Shown one piece after another: positions 20,467 through 28,013 of a DNA stretch of 33,062 bases (position 1 is the first letter of the stretch; every line of letters starts with the position of its first letter). Where the stretch lies: the IMG/VR virus record IMGVR_UViG_3300050821_007458, positions 1 through 33,062 of that record. One strand, given 5' to 3'. The notes beneath the pieces were generated by a model. The model was not told the DNA's origin. It worked only from the letters and a program-made list of their open reading frames with translations, and made no database searches. Origin of the DNA: a virus. The position numbers and the translations under genes were made by a program.

Positions 20467-21849
20467 ATGCCCACACAAACCGGCCAAAATCTACTCCGCC
20501 AGCTTACCGATGGTAGCACGGACGGAACCAACCTTGGTAATGCCGCCGCCGACCCGATTGGGTTTTATGGCGCAACGCCTATCGTACAACCTTCCGGTAA
20601 TGCTCAATCTGCGGTTTCTAGAGGCCAGCAGGCAGGTGTAGTAGCAACCTACGCTACAACCCAATCTCCTGTTTCGGCAGGTGTCGCAACCATTACTACT
20701 TCTGAATTTGTTGCTACAGTTCAGACCGGAACGGGCGGTACGATGCTTATTGCCACTGGTGATTTGTTATTCTTTAACCCTGCCAGTTCGCAGGCGGGTT
20801 TGGGATATGGTAATATCCGCGTTTCCGCCTCTAACACTGTCGGTATTAATTTTAATAATATCACCTCTGCAACTATTACTCCGACCGCTTCCGCCCTTTA
20901 TACGGTTGTTGCAATACGCGGTCTTGGTAAACTTACTTCCTCACTTGTTCCTGCGGCAGTTCCTGCCTCAACGACGATGGAACAACAATTTACTATTCCT
21001 GGTATTCAGGTTGGTTCTCTGGTGCAGGTATCTAAACCCACCTCACAGACCGGCCTTGATATTGGTGGTTGCCGTGCCGTTTCCAATAACGTCATTGGTA
21101 TCACTTTCGTCAACGTCACGTCGGCTGCTATTACCCCGACCTCTGCTGAAACCTATACGGTTACATCATTAAACGGCCTAGATGCTGTCAATAATGAAAT
21201 TATGTATGGTTTCAACGTAGGCTCTCCAGGTTCAGAAACCACCGGCCTCGTTGTTTCTGGCGGCTCTACTGCTTTGAACGGTTTGGCAACTACGGATAGT
21301 ATTTACGGTATCTATAAGCCGACGGCGCAGGCTGCGGCTTCTGCCGGTATTCCGTTCGCTGTAATAAGCGCAGCTAACACGCTTGCGCTGTACTATCTCT
21401 CACAGGCAACATGGACACCTACTTCGGGTGAAGTGTATGGTATAAAAACCGCACGCATTAATCCGGTAGCTCCGCTATTGCTTTACAGCCAGCAGTTAGC
21501 GCCGGTGGCCGTTTCTGCTACTACTACGGCAGAACAGACCTTTACTGTCTCTGGCCTCGTAGCCAGCTCGGCAGTATGGGTGAATAAGCCTTCTTTCCAG
21601 CCGGGTCTTGCTATCTGCGGTGTTCGTGTCTCTGCGGTTAATACACTGGCAATTACCTATCTCAATACCACCAGTGCTTCCATTACTCCCACAACGGAAG
21701 TTTACACTATCGGTAACTTCCAAGTGCCGGAACCGGGCGCAGGTAACGTTGTTTATCAGACTGCAGCCCCGATTGTGAACAGCCTTGGGAATTTGGCAAA
21801 TGCTAGTCGTTCAGCGATGACGAGTCTTGGTTTGATAGCAGGAGCTTAA
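20467..21849 (+). CDS. Four-module beta-repeat virion protein (decoration/fibre candidate)
   Basis: A 460-aa protein made of a short N-terminus (1-60) and four imperfect modules at about 62-150, 158-235, 252-330 and 343-420, each ending in an SxNTxxIxF-N-TSAxITPT-xxxY pattern (SNTVGINFNNITSATITPT in module 1, SAVNTLAITYLNTTSASIT in module 4). The third module is most diverged (LSQATWTPT). The preceding gene has a single such module, so the pair arose by duplication. It lies between coat and the tail-machine genes; a head-decoration or Ig-like surface protein is the likely role. Good AAGGAG site. Confidence 0.75.
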   Translation: MPTQTGQNLLRQLTDGSTDGTNLGNAAADPIGFYGATPIVQPSGNAQSAVSRGQQAGVVATYATTQSPVSAGVATITTSEFVATVQTGTGGTMLIATGDLLFFNPASSQAGLGYGNIRVSASNTVGINFNNITSATITPTASALYTVVAIRGLGKLTSSLVPAAVPASTTMEQQFTIPGIQVGSLVQVSKPTSQTGLDIGGCRAVSNNVIGITFVNVTSAAITPTSAETYTVTSLNGLDAVNNEIMYGFNVGSPGSETTGLVVSGGSTALNGLATTDSIYGIYKPTAQAAASAGIPFAVISAANTLALYYLSQATWTPTSGEVYGIKTARINPVAPLLLYSQQLAPVAVSATTTAEQTFTVSGLVASSAVWVNKPSFQPGLAICGVRVSAVNTLAITYLNTTSASITPTTEVYTIGNFQVPEPGAGNVVYQTAAPIVNSLGNLANASRSAMTSLGLIAGA

Positions 21850-21850
21850 T

Positions 21851-22567
21851 TTGACGACTTGTCAGGACGTTTTATATGGCGCTCTCCGCCAAATAAGTTC
21901 TGTCACGCCAGGTGAGCCTATTGATGGCACCGAAGCATCGAATGCTTTGACTGTCATTAATAGGCTCCTTGCCGCATTCAGCATGGAATGGGGCTTGATT
22001 CAAGACGTCACGGTTGAGAACTTTCCTCTTGTAGTCGGACAGGTATCTTATACTTGGGGAATCGGTGGGAATTTCAATTCTGTACGGCCTGATAAGATAT
22101 TCAATTGCTGGATTTATGATTCGCAAGCCGGAATACGTTATCCGCTGAAAGTACTTTCGGATAATCAGTATCAGGGAATTATGCTGAATACTATTTCCTC
22201 AATTCCGAAAGCGATTTATTATGACCAACAATATCCTTTAGGTATTGTTTATATATATCCAACAGCCAGTCTGACTACTTATTCACTTTATACTGAGACA
22301 TATAAGCCCATAGCCCAGTTTGCCACGCTCACTTCGACTATGAACCTACCGGGGGAATATTTTGAGGAACTTGTCATGCTTACAGCGGATGAGTTGGCAC
22401 CGGAATATGGTTATGAAATGACACAACGCCAAATACAAAAAGTGGATTATGTCAAAGACCTGATGAAAGCACGGAATTTCAAACGTTCGGTAGCTGAATT
22501 TGATTCAGCGATAAACGGTTCTGCACACTTGGCAGGAGGCACAATCCTTGATGGATTTATAAGCTAA
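21851..22567 (+). CDS. Tail accessory factor, P22 gp4 type (TTG start)
   Basis: A 238-aa protein with the pattern of the P22 gp4-like head-tail adaptor: ALRQISSVTPGEPIDGTEAS (about 11-30), NALTVINRLLAAFSMEWGLI (30-49), a beta-rich centre with YTWGIGGNFNSVRPDKIFNC and a helical C-terminus with EEVMLTADELAPEYG-like character. In P22, gp4 binds portal and begins tail assembly. The start is a TTG at 21851, chosen because AGGAG lies six bases upstream and there is no better ATG before residue 45. It is followed without gap by the gp10-like gene, as in P22. Confidence 0.82.
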   Translation: MTTCQDVLYGALRQISSVTPGEPIDGTEASNALTVINRLLAAFSMEWGLIQDVTVENFPLVVGQVSYTWGIGGNFNSVRPDKIFNCWIYDSQAGIRYPLKVLSDNQYQGIMLNTISSIPKAIYYDQQYPLGIVYIYPTASLTTYSLYTETYKPIAQFATLTSTMNLPGEYFEELVMLTADELAPEYGYEMTQRQIQKVDYVKDLMKARNFKRSVAEFDSAINGSAHLAGGTILDGFIS

Positions 22568-24111
22568 TGCCATTACAACCAATACCTTTCTGCGGCGGCA
22601 CTTATCAAGATAAGACGCTGATAGCTAATGCACAAGAAAGTATCAATCTTTATGCGATGAAAACGCCGCAGCCGCAGACTACTGCGATTAAGACGGAGAT
22701 GATGCAGGGACGTGCGGATAATATAATAATGTACCCCACGCCGGGGTATCAATTTGCACAATCCTGCGTTTCTTTGGCAACTTCGGCACAGACACCTATC
22801 AGGGCACTTTATACTATTAACACAACACTTTATGGTATAGTCGGAAATACGCTATTTAGTTTCATGCCAAGCGGTTCTGGATTTGATTTAACTAATGGAA
22901 CATTTTCTGCATTAGGGACATTAAATACATCGCAAGGGCTTTGTTCGATTGAATGTAATACCGTTCAGCTTGCTATCAGCGATGGTTCAAATGGTTATAC
23001 TTATACGATTTCAAGCAATACTTTCGCCGGGATAAGTTCAAGCGGGGCATTTCCTGCTTCAGGTGGTGTGACGAATTTTACCTATTATGATGGATATATC
23101 ATCGGTGCGGTGAATAATAGTAGGCAGGTGATACAATCCAATGAACTTGATGCAACGACATGGCAGGCTTTAGCATTCGATAAGATAGTTTCTTTTCCTG
23201 ATAATCTGGTGACAGTGTTTTCTGATGAACTGACGCTTTATTGTTTTGGCCCGAAAATTACTGAACCACAGGTTGATGTGGGGTCTATACCTTATGCTTT
23301 CCAGAAAATATCAGGTGTTCTTATCCAAGGCGGATGTTTAGCATGGGCATCCGTCAAGAAATTTGGCGATACCATTATGTTTCTGGCTTCGGATGTCGCT
23401 GGAAGCCCATTTTTTGCCACACTTGCAGGGTATTCGCCTAAACCACTCTCTACCCCTCCTATCAATGAATTTCTCGCCAGACTCAATACATCACAGCTTG
23501 CTGCCGCCTATTCTTGGACATATCGGGAAGGTGATAACCATTTTTATTGTTGCACGGTCGGCGGTGTTACGTGGTGTTATGATAAGAAAATGGATATGTG
23601 GCATAAACGGTCTATTGCAGGTGGCCCTGATTTGCCGCAATGTTATACATACTGGCAAAATAACCATGTAGTAGGTGATTTATCAGGAAACCTATGCCTG
23701 ATGTCCCAGAATTACTCATGGTATAGTTCAGGTGCTGGCGTACATGATGTTCCTTTAGCACGTACCCGCACAGCGCAGCATTTAATTGCTGGCGGCATGA
23801 CAGCTTTTGTCAGGGAATTGCAAATAGATTTTCAGGTGGGGTTTGGATTCACACCAGATGCGAATCTAGTCAATCAGCCAGTTACAGGCTCTACACCGCT
23901 CGTGACACTCTATGCTTCAAGGGATTTAGGCTATATCTGGCATAATTTAGGCACTCGTTCGCTTGGAGCACAAGGGAAATATCTGCAACGTGTTATCTGG
24001 AGAAATCTTGGTAGGTTCCGCAAGGCAGTAACGTTCAAGGTGGTGATTACTGACCCGGTAGCTGTTTTTATTACGGGTGCGAGGGCGGATATTAAGGTCG
24101 GGAAGAAATGA
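22567..24111 (+). CDS. Packaged-DNA stabilisation / tail hub protein, P22 gp10 type
   Basis: A 514-aa protein (P22 gp10 is 472). N-terminal PLQPIPFCGGTYQDKTLIAN and the QESINLYA motif (about 24-31), then repeated beta-blades around YSWTYREGDNHFYC (about 316-329) and WCYDKKMDMWHKRS are characteristic of this beta-propeller tail hub. It closes the portal channel after packaging and carries the tail needle and spikes. It shares one base with the gp4-like stop and ends with an ATGA overlap to the next gene. The order gp4-gp10 matches P22. Confidence 0.88.
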   Translation: MPLQPIPFCGGTYQDKTLIANAQESINLYAMKTPQPQTTAIKTEMMQGRADNIIMYPTPGYQFAQSCVSLATSAQTPIRALYTINTTLYGIVGNTLFSFMPSGSGFDLTNGTFSALGTLNTSQGLCSIECNTVQLAISDGSNGYTYTISSNTFAGISSSGAFPASGGVTNFTYYDGYIIGAVNNSRQVIQSNELDATTWQALAFDKIVSFPDNLVTVFSDELTLYCFGPKITEPQVDVGSIPYAFQKISGVLIQGGCLAWASVKKFGDTIMFLASDVAGSPFFATLAGYSPKPLSTPPINEFLARLNTSQLAAAYSWTYREGDNHFYCCTVGGVTWCYDKKMDMWHKRSIAGGPDLPQCYTYWQNNHVVGDLSGNLCLMSQNYSWYSSGAGVHDVPLARTRTAQHLIAGGMTAFVRELQIDFQVGFGFTPDANLVNQPVTGSTPLVTLYASRDLGYIWHNLGTRSLGAQGKYLQRVIWRNLGRFRKAVTFKVVITDPVAVFITGARADIKVGKK

Positions 24112-24551
24112 CCAATATTCTACCGTTACAGCAGAATTTTCCGATTACGGACGTACAAACCGGATTTTTTACGCCATATTTTAAAAGGTACATGGATAGT
24201 CTGCTTGCAAGGTTAGGCGGAATAACCGGGGGAACTTATACAGCATTAGCAAATAATGCCGGTACGGTGATTTGGGACTTGAATTCAGCACCTGATGCAG
24301 CTTTGACGCTAGTGAATGGTACAAATACTATTAGTTCACCTTTAAACCTCGTGGCTGGCCTGAAATATTATATCACAGTGATTCAACCGGCTTCTGGCGC
24401 TGCTGGCACTATTTCTTATCCGGGTAATTTCAAATTTCCAGGTGGTTCTGCACCGACACTTTCTACGGCAAATAGTGCAGTAGATATGTTCATGTATCGC
24501 TGCGATGGAACGAATCTATACTTGATGATAAGTGCGATTAACGAGCACTGA
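24108..24551 (+). CDS. Tail needle-position protein, short fibre-like
   Basis: A 147-aa protein at the place of P22 gene 26 (needle). It starts MTNILPLQQNFPITDVQTGF and contains a helix (TPYFKRYMDSLLARLGG) followed by a beta-rich Gly/Ala/Thr domain (GTVIWDLNSAPDAALTLVNG, ISSPLNLVAGLKYY) of the type common in small phage fibre or baseplate-proximal proteins. There is no long trimeric coiled coil as in gp26, so it is not a conventional needle. Its 3' end overlaps the end of the opposite-strand lipoprotein gene by 14 bp. Confidence 0.6.
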   Translation: MTNILPLQQNFPITDVQTGFFTPYFKRYMDSLLARLGGITGGTYTALANNAGTVIWDLNSAPDAALTLVNGTNTISSPLNLVAGLKYYITVIQPASGAAGTISYPGNFKFPGGSAPTLSTANSAVDMFMYRCDGTNLYLMISAINEH

Positions 24552-24804
24552 GCTGGTGATTTTTGTCAGCCATACATTTATTAATCATAGATTGCAAATT
24601 AGGGCCTTTATTACTGGCATTTGATATTAATCCACCGATTAAGCCTAGAGATGCTCCTGAAATATCAGAATTAATAGTATCGTTGGCATAATAATCTCGA
24701 ATACTTTTATGATTACATTCTTGTAAATCGGACTGAAGATTATCGCCTCCCACATAAGCAGGCGCACAACCAGAGAGCAATAAAAGAATTAAAATAATCC
24801 TCAT
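24538..24804 (-). CDS. Lipoprotein moron on the opposite strand
   Basis: An 88-aa protein with a short signal peptide and lipobox (MRIILILLLLSGC, Cys13), so it should be an acylated lipoprotein, followed by a Gly/Ser/Asn-rich region and three more cysteines or so, with a possible membrane-proximal ISGASLGLIGGLISNAS stretch. It is the only gene on this strand within the virion module, has its own near-consensus promoter and overlaps the end of the gene opposite. Such insertions in P22-like genomes are often lysogenic-conversion or superinfection-exclusion genes. It is not an Rz1, since there is no Rz partner and little proline. Confidence 0.75.
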   Translation of the reverse strand: MRIILILLLLSGCAPAYVGGDNLQSDLQECNHKSIRDYYANDTINSDISGASLGLIGGLISNASNKGPNLQSMINKCMADKNHQLSAR

Positions 24805-24812
24805 AATTAACC

Positions 24813-24840
24813 ATTATATCTTAACGGTATAAAAAGTCAA
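24813..24840 (-). promoter_or_regulatory. Near-consensus promoter of the lipoprotein gene, leaderless mRNA expected
   Basis: On the minus strand TTGACT (24840-24835) and a perfect TATAAT (24818-24813) are separated by 16 bases. The start of transcription is predicted at about 24806-24805, only one or two bases before the ATG at 24804, and there is no ribosome site in front of the ATG. The gene should therefore be transcribed independently and translated as a nearly leaderless message. Confidence 0.7.
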
Positions 24841-24841
24841 G

Positions 24842-25288
24842 ATGCATATTAAATTTATCAAAACCACGGAACATATTGAACAAGCTTGGGAATTGCTTGA
24901 AATGCATCGTGAAGAATTAGCTACTTATAAGCATTTGATGGTTTTGAAGCCTGATGTAACAGCCTATAAGAGACTTGAGGATGCTGGAAAGCTTTTAGGT
25001 ATAGGGCTTTTTGATGGGGATAAAATCGTTGGATATTCCATTTTCATTCTAACTCATGCTTTGCATTATGCTGACCTAACAATGGCACAAAATGATATTC
25101 TTTATGTGCATCCTGATTATCGTAAAACCAAATGGGGAATGCGATTAATTAAGAGCAGTGAAGAAGCCATAAAAGAGCGTGGAATCAAAATGATTACATG
25201 GCATGGCAAGGAAAAAACTAATTTCTCCGAATTGATGCCAAAGCTCGGCTATATCGTTCAAGATATTCTTTTTAGTAAGGAATTATAA
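24842..25288 (+). CDS. GNAT-fold protein in the P22 gene-14 position
   Basis: A 148-aa protein with GNAT acyltransferase pattern: beta-strand followed by LLGIGLFDGDKIVGYSIFI (about 51-69), QNDILYVHPDYRKTKWGMRLIK (82-103), where the Arg-x-x-x-x-Gly resembles the acetyl-CoA pyrophosphate loop, and ITWHGKEKTNFSELMPKLGY. Several podoviruses carry a GNAT-like protein just before their ejection proteins, where it may be a virion assembly protein and not an enzyme. Location between the gp10/needle genes and the ejection genes matches P22 gp14. Activity is not proven. The ATG shares the region of the lipoprotein promoter and lacks a clear ribosome site. Confidence 0.75.
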   Translation: MHIKFIKTTEHIEQAWELLEMHREELATYKHLMVLKPDVTAYKRLEDAGKLLGIGLFDGDKIVGYSIFILTHALHYADLTMAQNDILYVHPDYRKTKWGMRLIKSSEEAIKERGIKMITWHGKEKTNFSELMPKLGYIVQDILFSKEL

Positions 25289-25289
25289 A

Positions 25290-26717
25290 ATGGGTATTAC
25301 AGCAGCAATAACAGATGCTCTAGTAACTGCTGGGGTGGGTGCTGATACGGCAGGTATTATTGCACCTGCATTATTAGGCGCAGGGACTGGTGCCGGTCTA
25401 TCGGGTCTCACTGGTGGGAATATAGGGAAAGGTGCTTTAGAAGGTGGCATTACCGGGGGTCTTGGTGGCGGTTTAGGGGAAATAGCCGATGCAGGTGGTG
25501 GTGGCCTTAGTGGATTTGGTAATTCAGTTGGCGGAATTTTTGGTGATTCAACCCTTGGCTCCGATATAGGAAGCGGTCTATCGAATTTTATTCCTTCTAG
25601 TGGTCTTTCTTCTCTTCTTGGCGGCACAGCACAACCCACCAATGATTTAACAAATATTGCTTCTGACTTAGGAAATGTTTCCACACCTGATGTCGCAGCA
25701 CAAGCGACAAGTCCTAGTAATTTCGCATCCGGCGGCGATTATGGTGCTGGCGGTTCGCCCGTACCCGGGGCAGCAACTGGCCCCGGAGCTATTACGGCCA
25801 CAGCTGGAGGTGGAGGTGGTGCTATAGGAGGAGGTGCAGTAGCTCCTGCCGGACAGGCAATAGGTGAGGATGTGGGGAATATTGGCTCTGCTGTTAGCGG
25901 TGCAGGAATAGGCGCTCCTCCCGCTTCACAAAATATGTTTTCTAATTTGTTTTCCCCTTCAAATAACGCCGGAACTTTCAATTATGACATCAATGGTGCG
26001 CCAGCCGGAGCATCATCCTTTTCCCCCACAGAACAATTTGCAAACGCCGCTTCTCCAGCGAGCAATACATCAGGTCTATCATCATTGGCAGGAGGCTCTA
26101 AAATGTCACCAATAAACGGCCTTATAAATTCTGGGCTTGGTATGCTACTTAATAATCCCAATCAAAAGGGTGCGAATCAAATAACTGGCGCGACAAATGC
26201 CGCTAATGCCAATTATCAACCTTATTTACAACAGGGAACTGCCGCAGAAAATACTCTCGGAAACCTTTATGGAAACAATGGCGCGGCGGCGCAGACTTCG
26301 GCCATGAATAATTTCCAAACACAACCCGGATATCAGTTTGCCCTTAATCAAGGTCTGAATGCCGTTAATGCCAATGCTGCTGCGATGGGCAATCCTCTTT
26401 CAGGAAATAACGAACAGGCCATCAATAACTATGCTCAAGGAACTGCTTCGCAACAATATAACAATTACATCAATCAGTTGCAGAATATGGCCTCTGGTGG
26501 CATGACAGCGGCAGGTGGGATAGGAAGCAATCTTTTGACTGGCGCGGGTGCACAATCTGCCGCAAGCGGAAATAAGGCGCAGGCACAGAATACCGCAGTT
26601 GGAACTGGCTTAAATGCACTATTCCCTACAGGCGGATTTAACTTACAGCAGCTTTTAAGCGGTGGTAATACCGGAGGCGGTGGAGCTGGTCTGCTCGGAA
26701 TGTTAGGTCTTAGCTAA
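25290..26717 (+). CDS. DNA ejection / transfer protein 1 (gp7-like position)
   Basis: A 475-aa very Gly/Ala/Asn/Ser-rich protein. N-terminus MGITAAITDALVTAGVGADT then glycine-rich helical stretches (LGGGLGEIADAGGGG) that could insert in membranes, and a C-terminal helical portion (QQYNNYINQLQNMASGG) with Gln/Asn. Phage ejection proteins of P22 and relatives have such alanine/glycine-rich hydrophobic character and span the envelope during infection. It is the first of three consecutive large genes, as gp7-gp20-gp16 in P22. Sequence identity to gp7 is not evident by eye. Confidence 0.7.
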   Translation: MGITAAITDALVTAGVGADTAGIIAPALLGAGTGAGLSGLTGGNIGKGALEGGITGGLGGGLGEIADAGGGGLSGFGNSVGGIFGDSTLGSDIGSGLSNFIPSSGLSSLLGGTAQPTNDLTNIASDLGNVSTPDVAAQATSPSNFASGGDYGAGGSPVPGAATGPGAITATAGGGGGAIGGGAVAPAGQAIGEDVGNIGSAVSGAGIGAPPASQNMFSNLFSPSNNAGTFNYDINGAPAGASSFSPTEQFANAASPASNTSGLSSLAGGSKMSPINGLINSGLGMLLNNPNQKGANQITGATNAANANYQPYLQQGTAAENTLGNLYGNNGAAAQTSAMNNFQTQPGYQFALNQGLNAVNANAAAMGNPLSGNNEQAINNYAQGTASQQYNNYINQLQNMASGGMTAAGGIGSNLLTGAGAQSAASGNKAQAQNTAVGTGLNALFPTGGFNLQQLLSGGNTGGGGAGLLGMLGLS

Positions 26718-28012
26718 TGCCTGCCGTACCAATTCCTCAACAGGTTCCTATTGCAGGAGCTTCATGGTCAACAGGTTTAAGCCCTGGTGGGATTGGAGAA
26801 GCCGCAGGCGCAGTGGGGCATCCTGAGAATCCTATCTTAGCCGGACAGAATATCGCCGGAATGCAAGCGCAACAGGCTTTGCAGGGCGCACAAGCCAAAA
26901 ATGCCCTAACCGATGTCCAGCAGAAAAGCCGTGGGATGCAAGCTTCTATGCTTGGGGCATTGGCAAACCTTCCGCCTGACCAATATGAAGCACAAAAAGC
27001 CACGACGATAGGCGCAATCAATAAACTGAATCCATCATGGCAGATTGACCCTAATATCGACCAGCAAACTGCAAAAATGAATGCTATGGCTGGTATTCCA
27101 GTACAAGAACAGCCTGCTTATCAGATGCAGACATACAAAAATCCATATATTCAACAACAAATTGCTCAATCATTTGGTGGTGGTAATCAGCAATCTGGTC
27201 AACCCACAGAAAATGGCGTAGCAGAAGACCCGCGCTTAACTGAGGCTCATAATGCTTCATTATTAGGGATGAATGATTTAGCTCAAACAGATATTAAAAG
27301 ATATGAAGCAGATCCTCACACAAAAGAATTGCAAAAAGAACAAGAGGAAAGCGGCGGGAATCTGGCTGACGCACAGAAAACCTTTAACGTCGCCTTTTCC
27401 AATCTTCCTCGCGCTATGCAACGATTTCAAGAAGTGCGCGATGCGGCAGATAATGCGAGTTATGGCACGGGGACTGATACCGAAGGTAAGGGATATGGCC
27501 CAAATTTTGCAAAAACATCATTAGGCGGATTAATTGAACCTAAAACAGCAGGTGCGAATCAAACAATAGATACGGCAATAAGCCAAGGCATGATTTCGGA
27601 ATTAGGGCCACAATTGCAGGGCTTAAAAGGTAATAAATATCTTGAAAGCATAGCTGGTGGTGCAACAGGGTTAAAACGTGATGACCCACCCGCTGTTAAA
27701 AAACAAGCCGTAAACCAAATCCAAGACCAATATGTCGCCACGCTTAAATCTCTTGCCGCACAGCGGCGTACATATGGAGACAAGAACGTACCTACGGATG
27801 CAGAAATTGACGCGGCAGTTGCACAAAATGCGCCAAAAACTGCTTCTGGGCAAGCTAGTGCGGCATTCGGTAATAATCGAGGTGGCAATCCACAAAGTAT
27901 AGCCAATGCACCTATAATAAAAACCCAAGCAGATTTTGATAAACTTCCTTCTGGTGCTGCTTATATTGAAATAGATAAATCAGGAATTCCTCACCAAGTT
28001 TGGAAGCCATAA
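26717..28012 (+). CDS. DNA ejection protein 2 (gp20-like position)
   Basis: A 431-aa helical, Gln/Ala-rich protein (IAGMQAQQALQGAQAKNALT, about 47-66) with a central acidic region (TKELQKEQEESGGNLADAQK, about 197-216) and a disordered Asn/Gly/Ala-rich C-terminus. Its start shares one base with the previous stop (TAATG). The composition and location between the Gly-rich protein and the transglycosylase-containing protein match the second ejection protein of P22-like phages. No enzyme motif visible. Confidence 0.68.
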   Translation: MPAVPIPQQVPIAGASWSTGLSPGGIGEAAGAVGHPENPILAGQNIAGMQAQQALQGAQAKNALTDVQQKSRGMQASMLGALANLPPDQYEAQKATTIGAINKLNPSWQIDPNIDQQTAKMNAMAGIPVQEQPAYQMQTYKNPYIQQQIAQSFGGGNQQSGQPTENGVAEDPRLTEAHNASLLGMNDLAQTDIKRYEADPHTKELQKEQEESGGNLADAQKTFNVAFSNLPRAMQRFQEVRDAADNASYGTGTDTEGKGYGPNFAKTSLGGLIEPKTAGANQTIDTAISQGMISELGPQLQGLKGNKYLESIAGGATGLKRDDPPAVKKQAVNQIQDQYVATLKSLAAQRRTYGDKNVPTDAEIDAAVAQNAPKTASGQASAAFGNNRGGNPQSIANAPIIKTQADFDKLPSGAAYIEIDKSGIPHQVWKP

Positions 28013-28013
28013 C

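Noticed and set aside
20681-21172. Plus-strand 163-aa Leu/Arg-rich frame
   Set aside because: It lies in another frame of the four-module structural gene, has no ribosome site, and its composition reflects the Thr/Val-rich codons of the true frame.
25283-25684. Minus-strand proline-rich 133-aa frame
   Set aside because: It is the antisense shadow of the Gly/Ala-rich ejection protein (GGN codons read as proline on the other strand).
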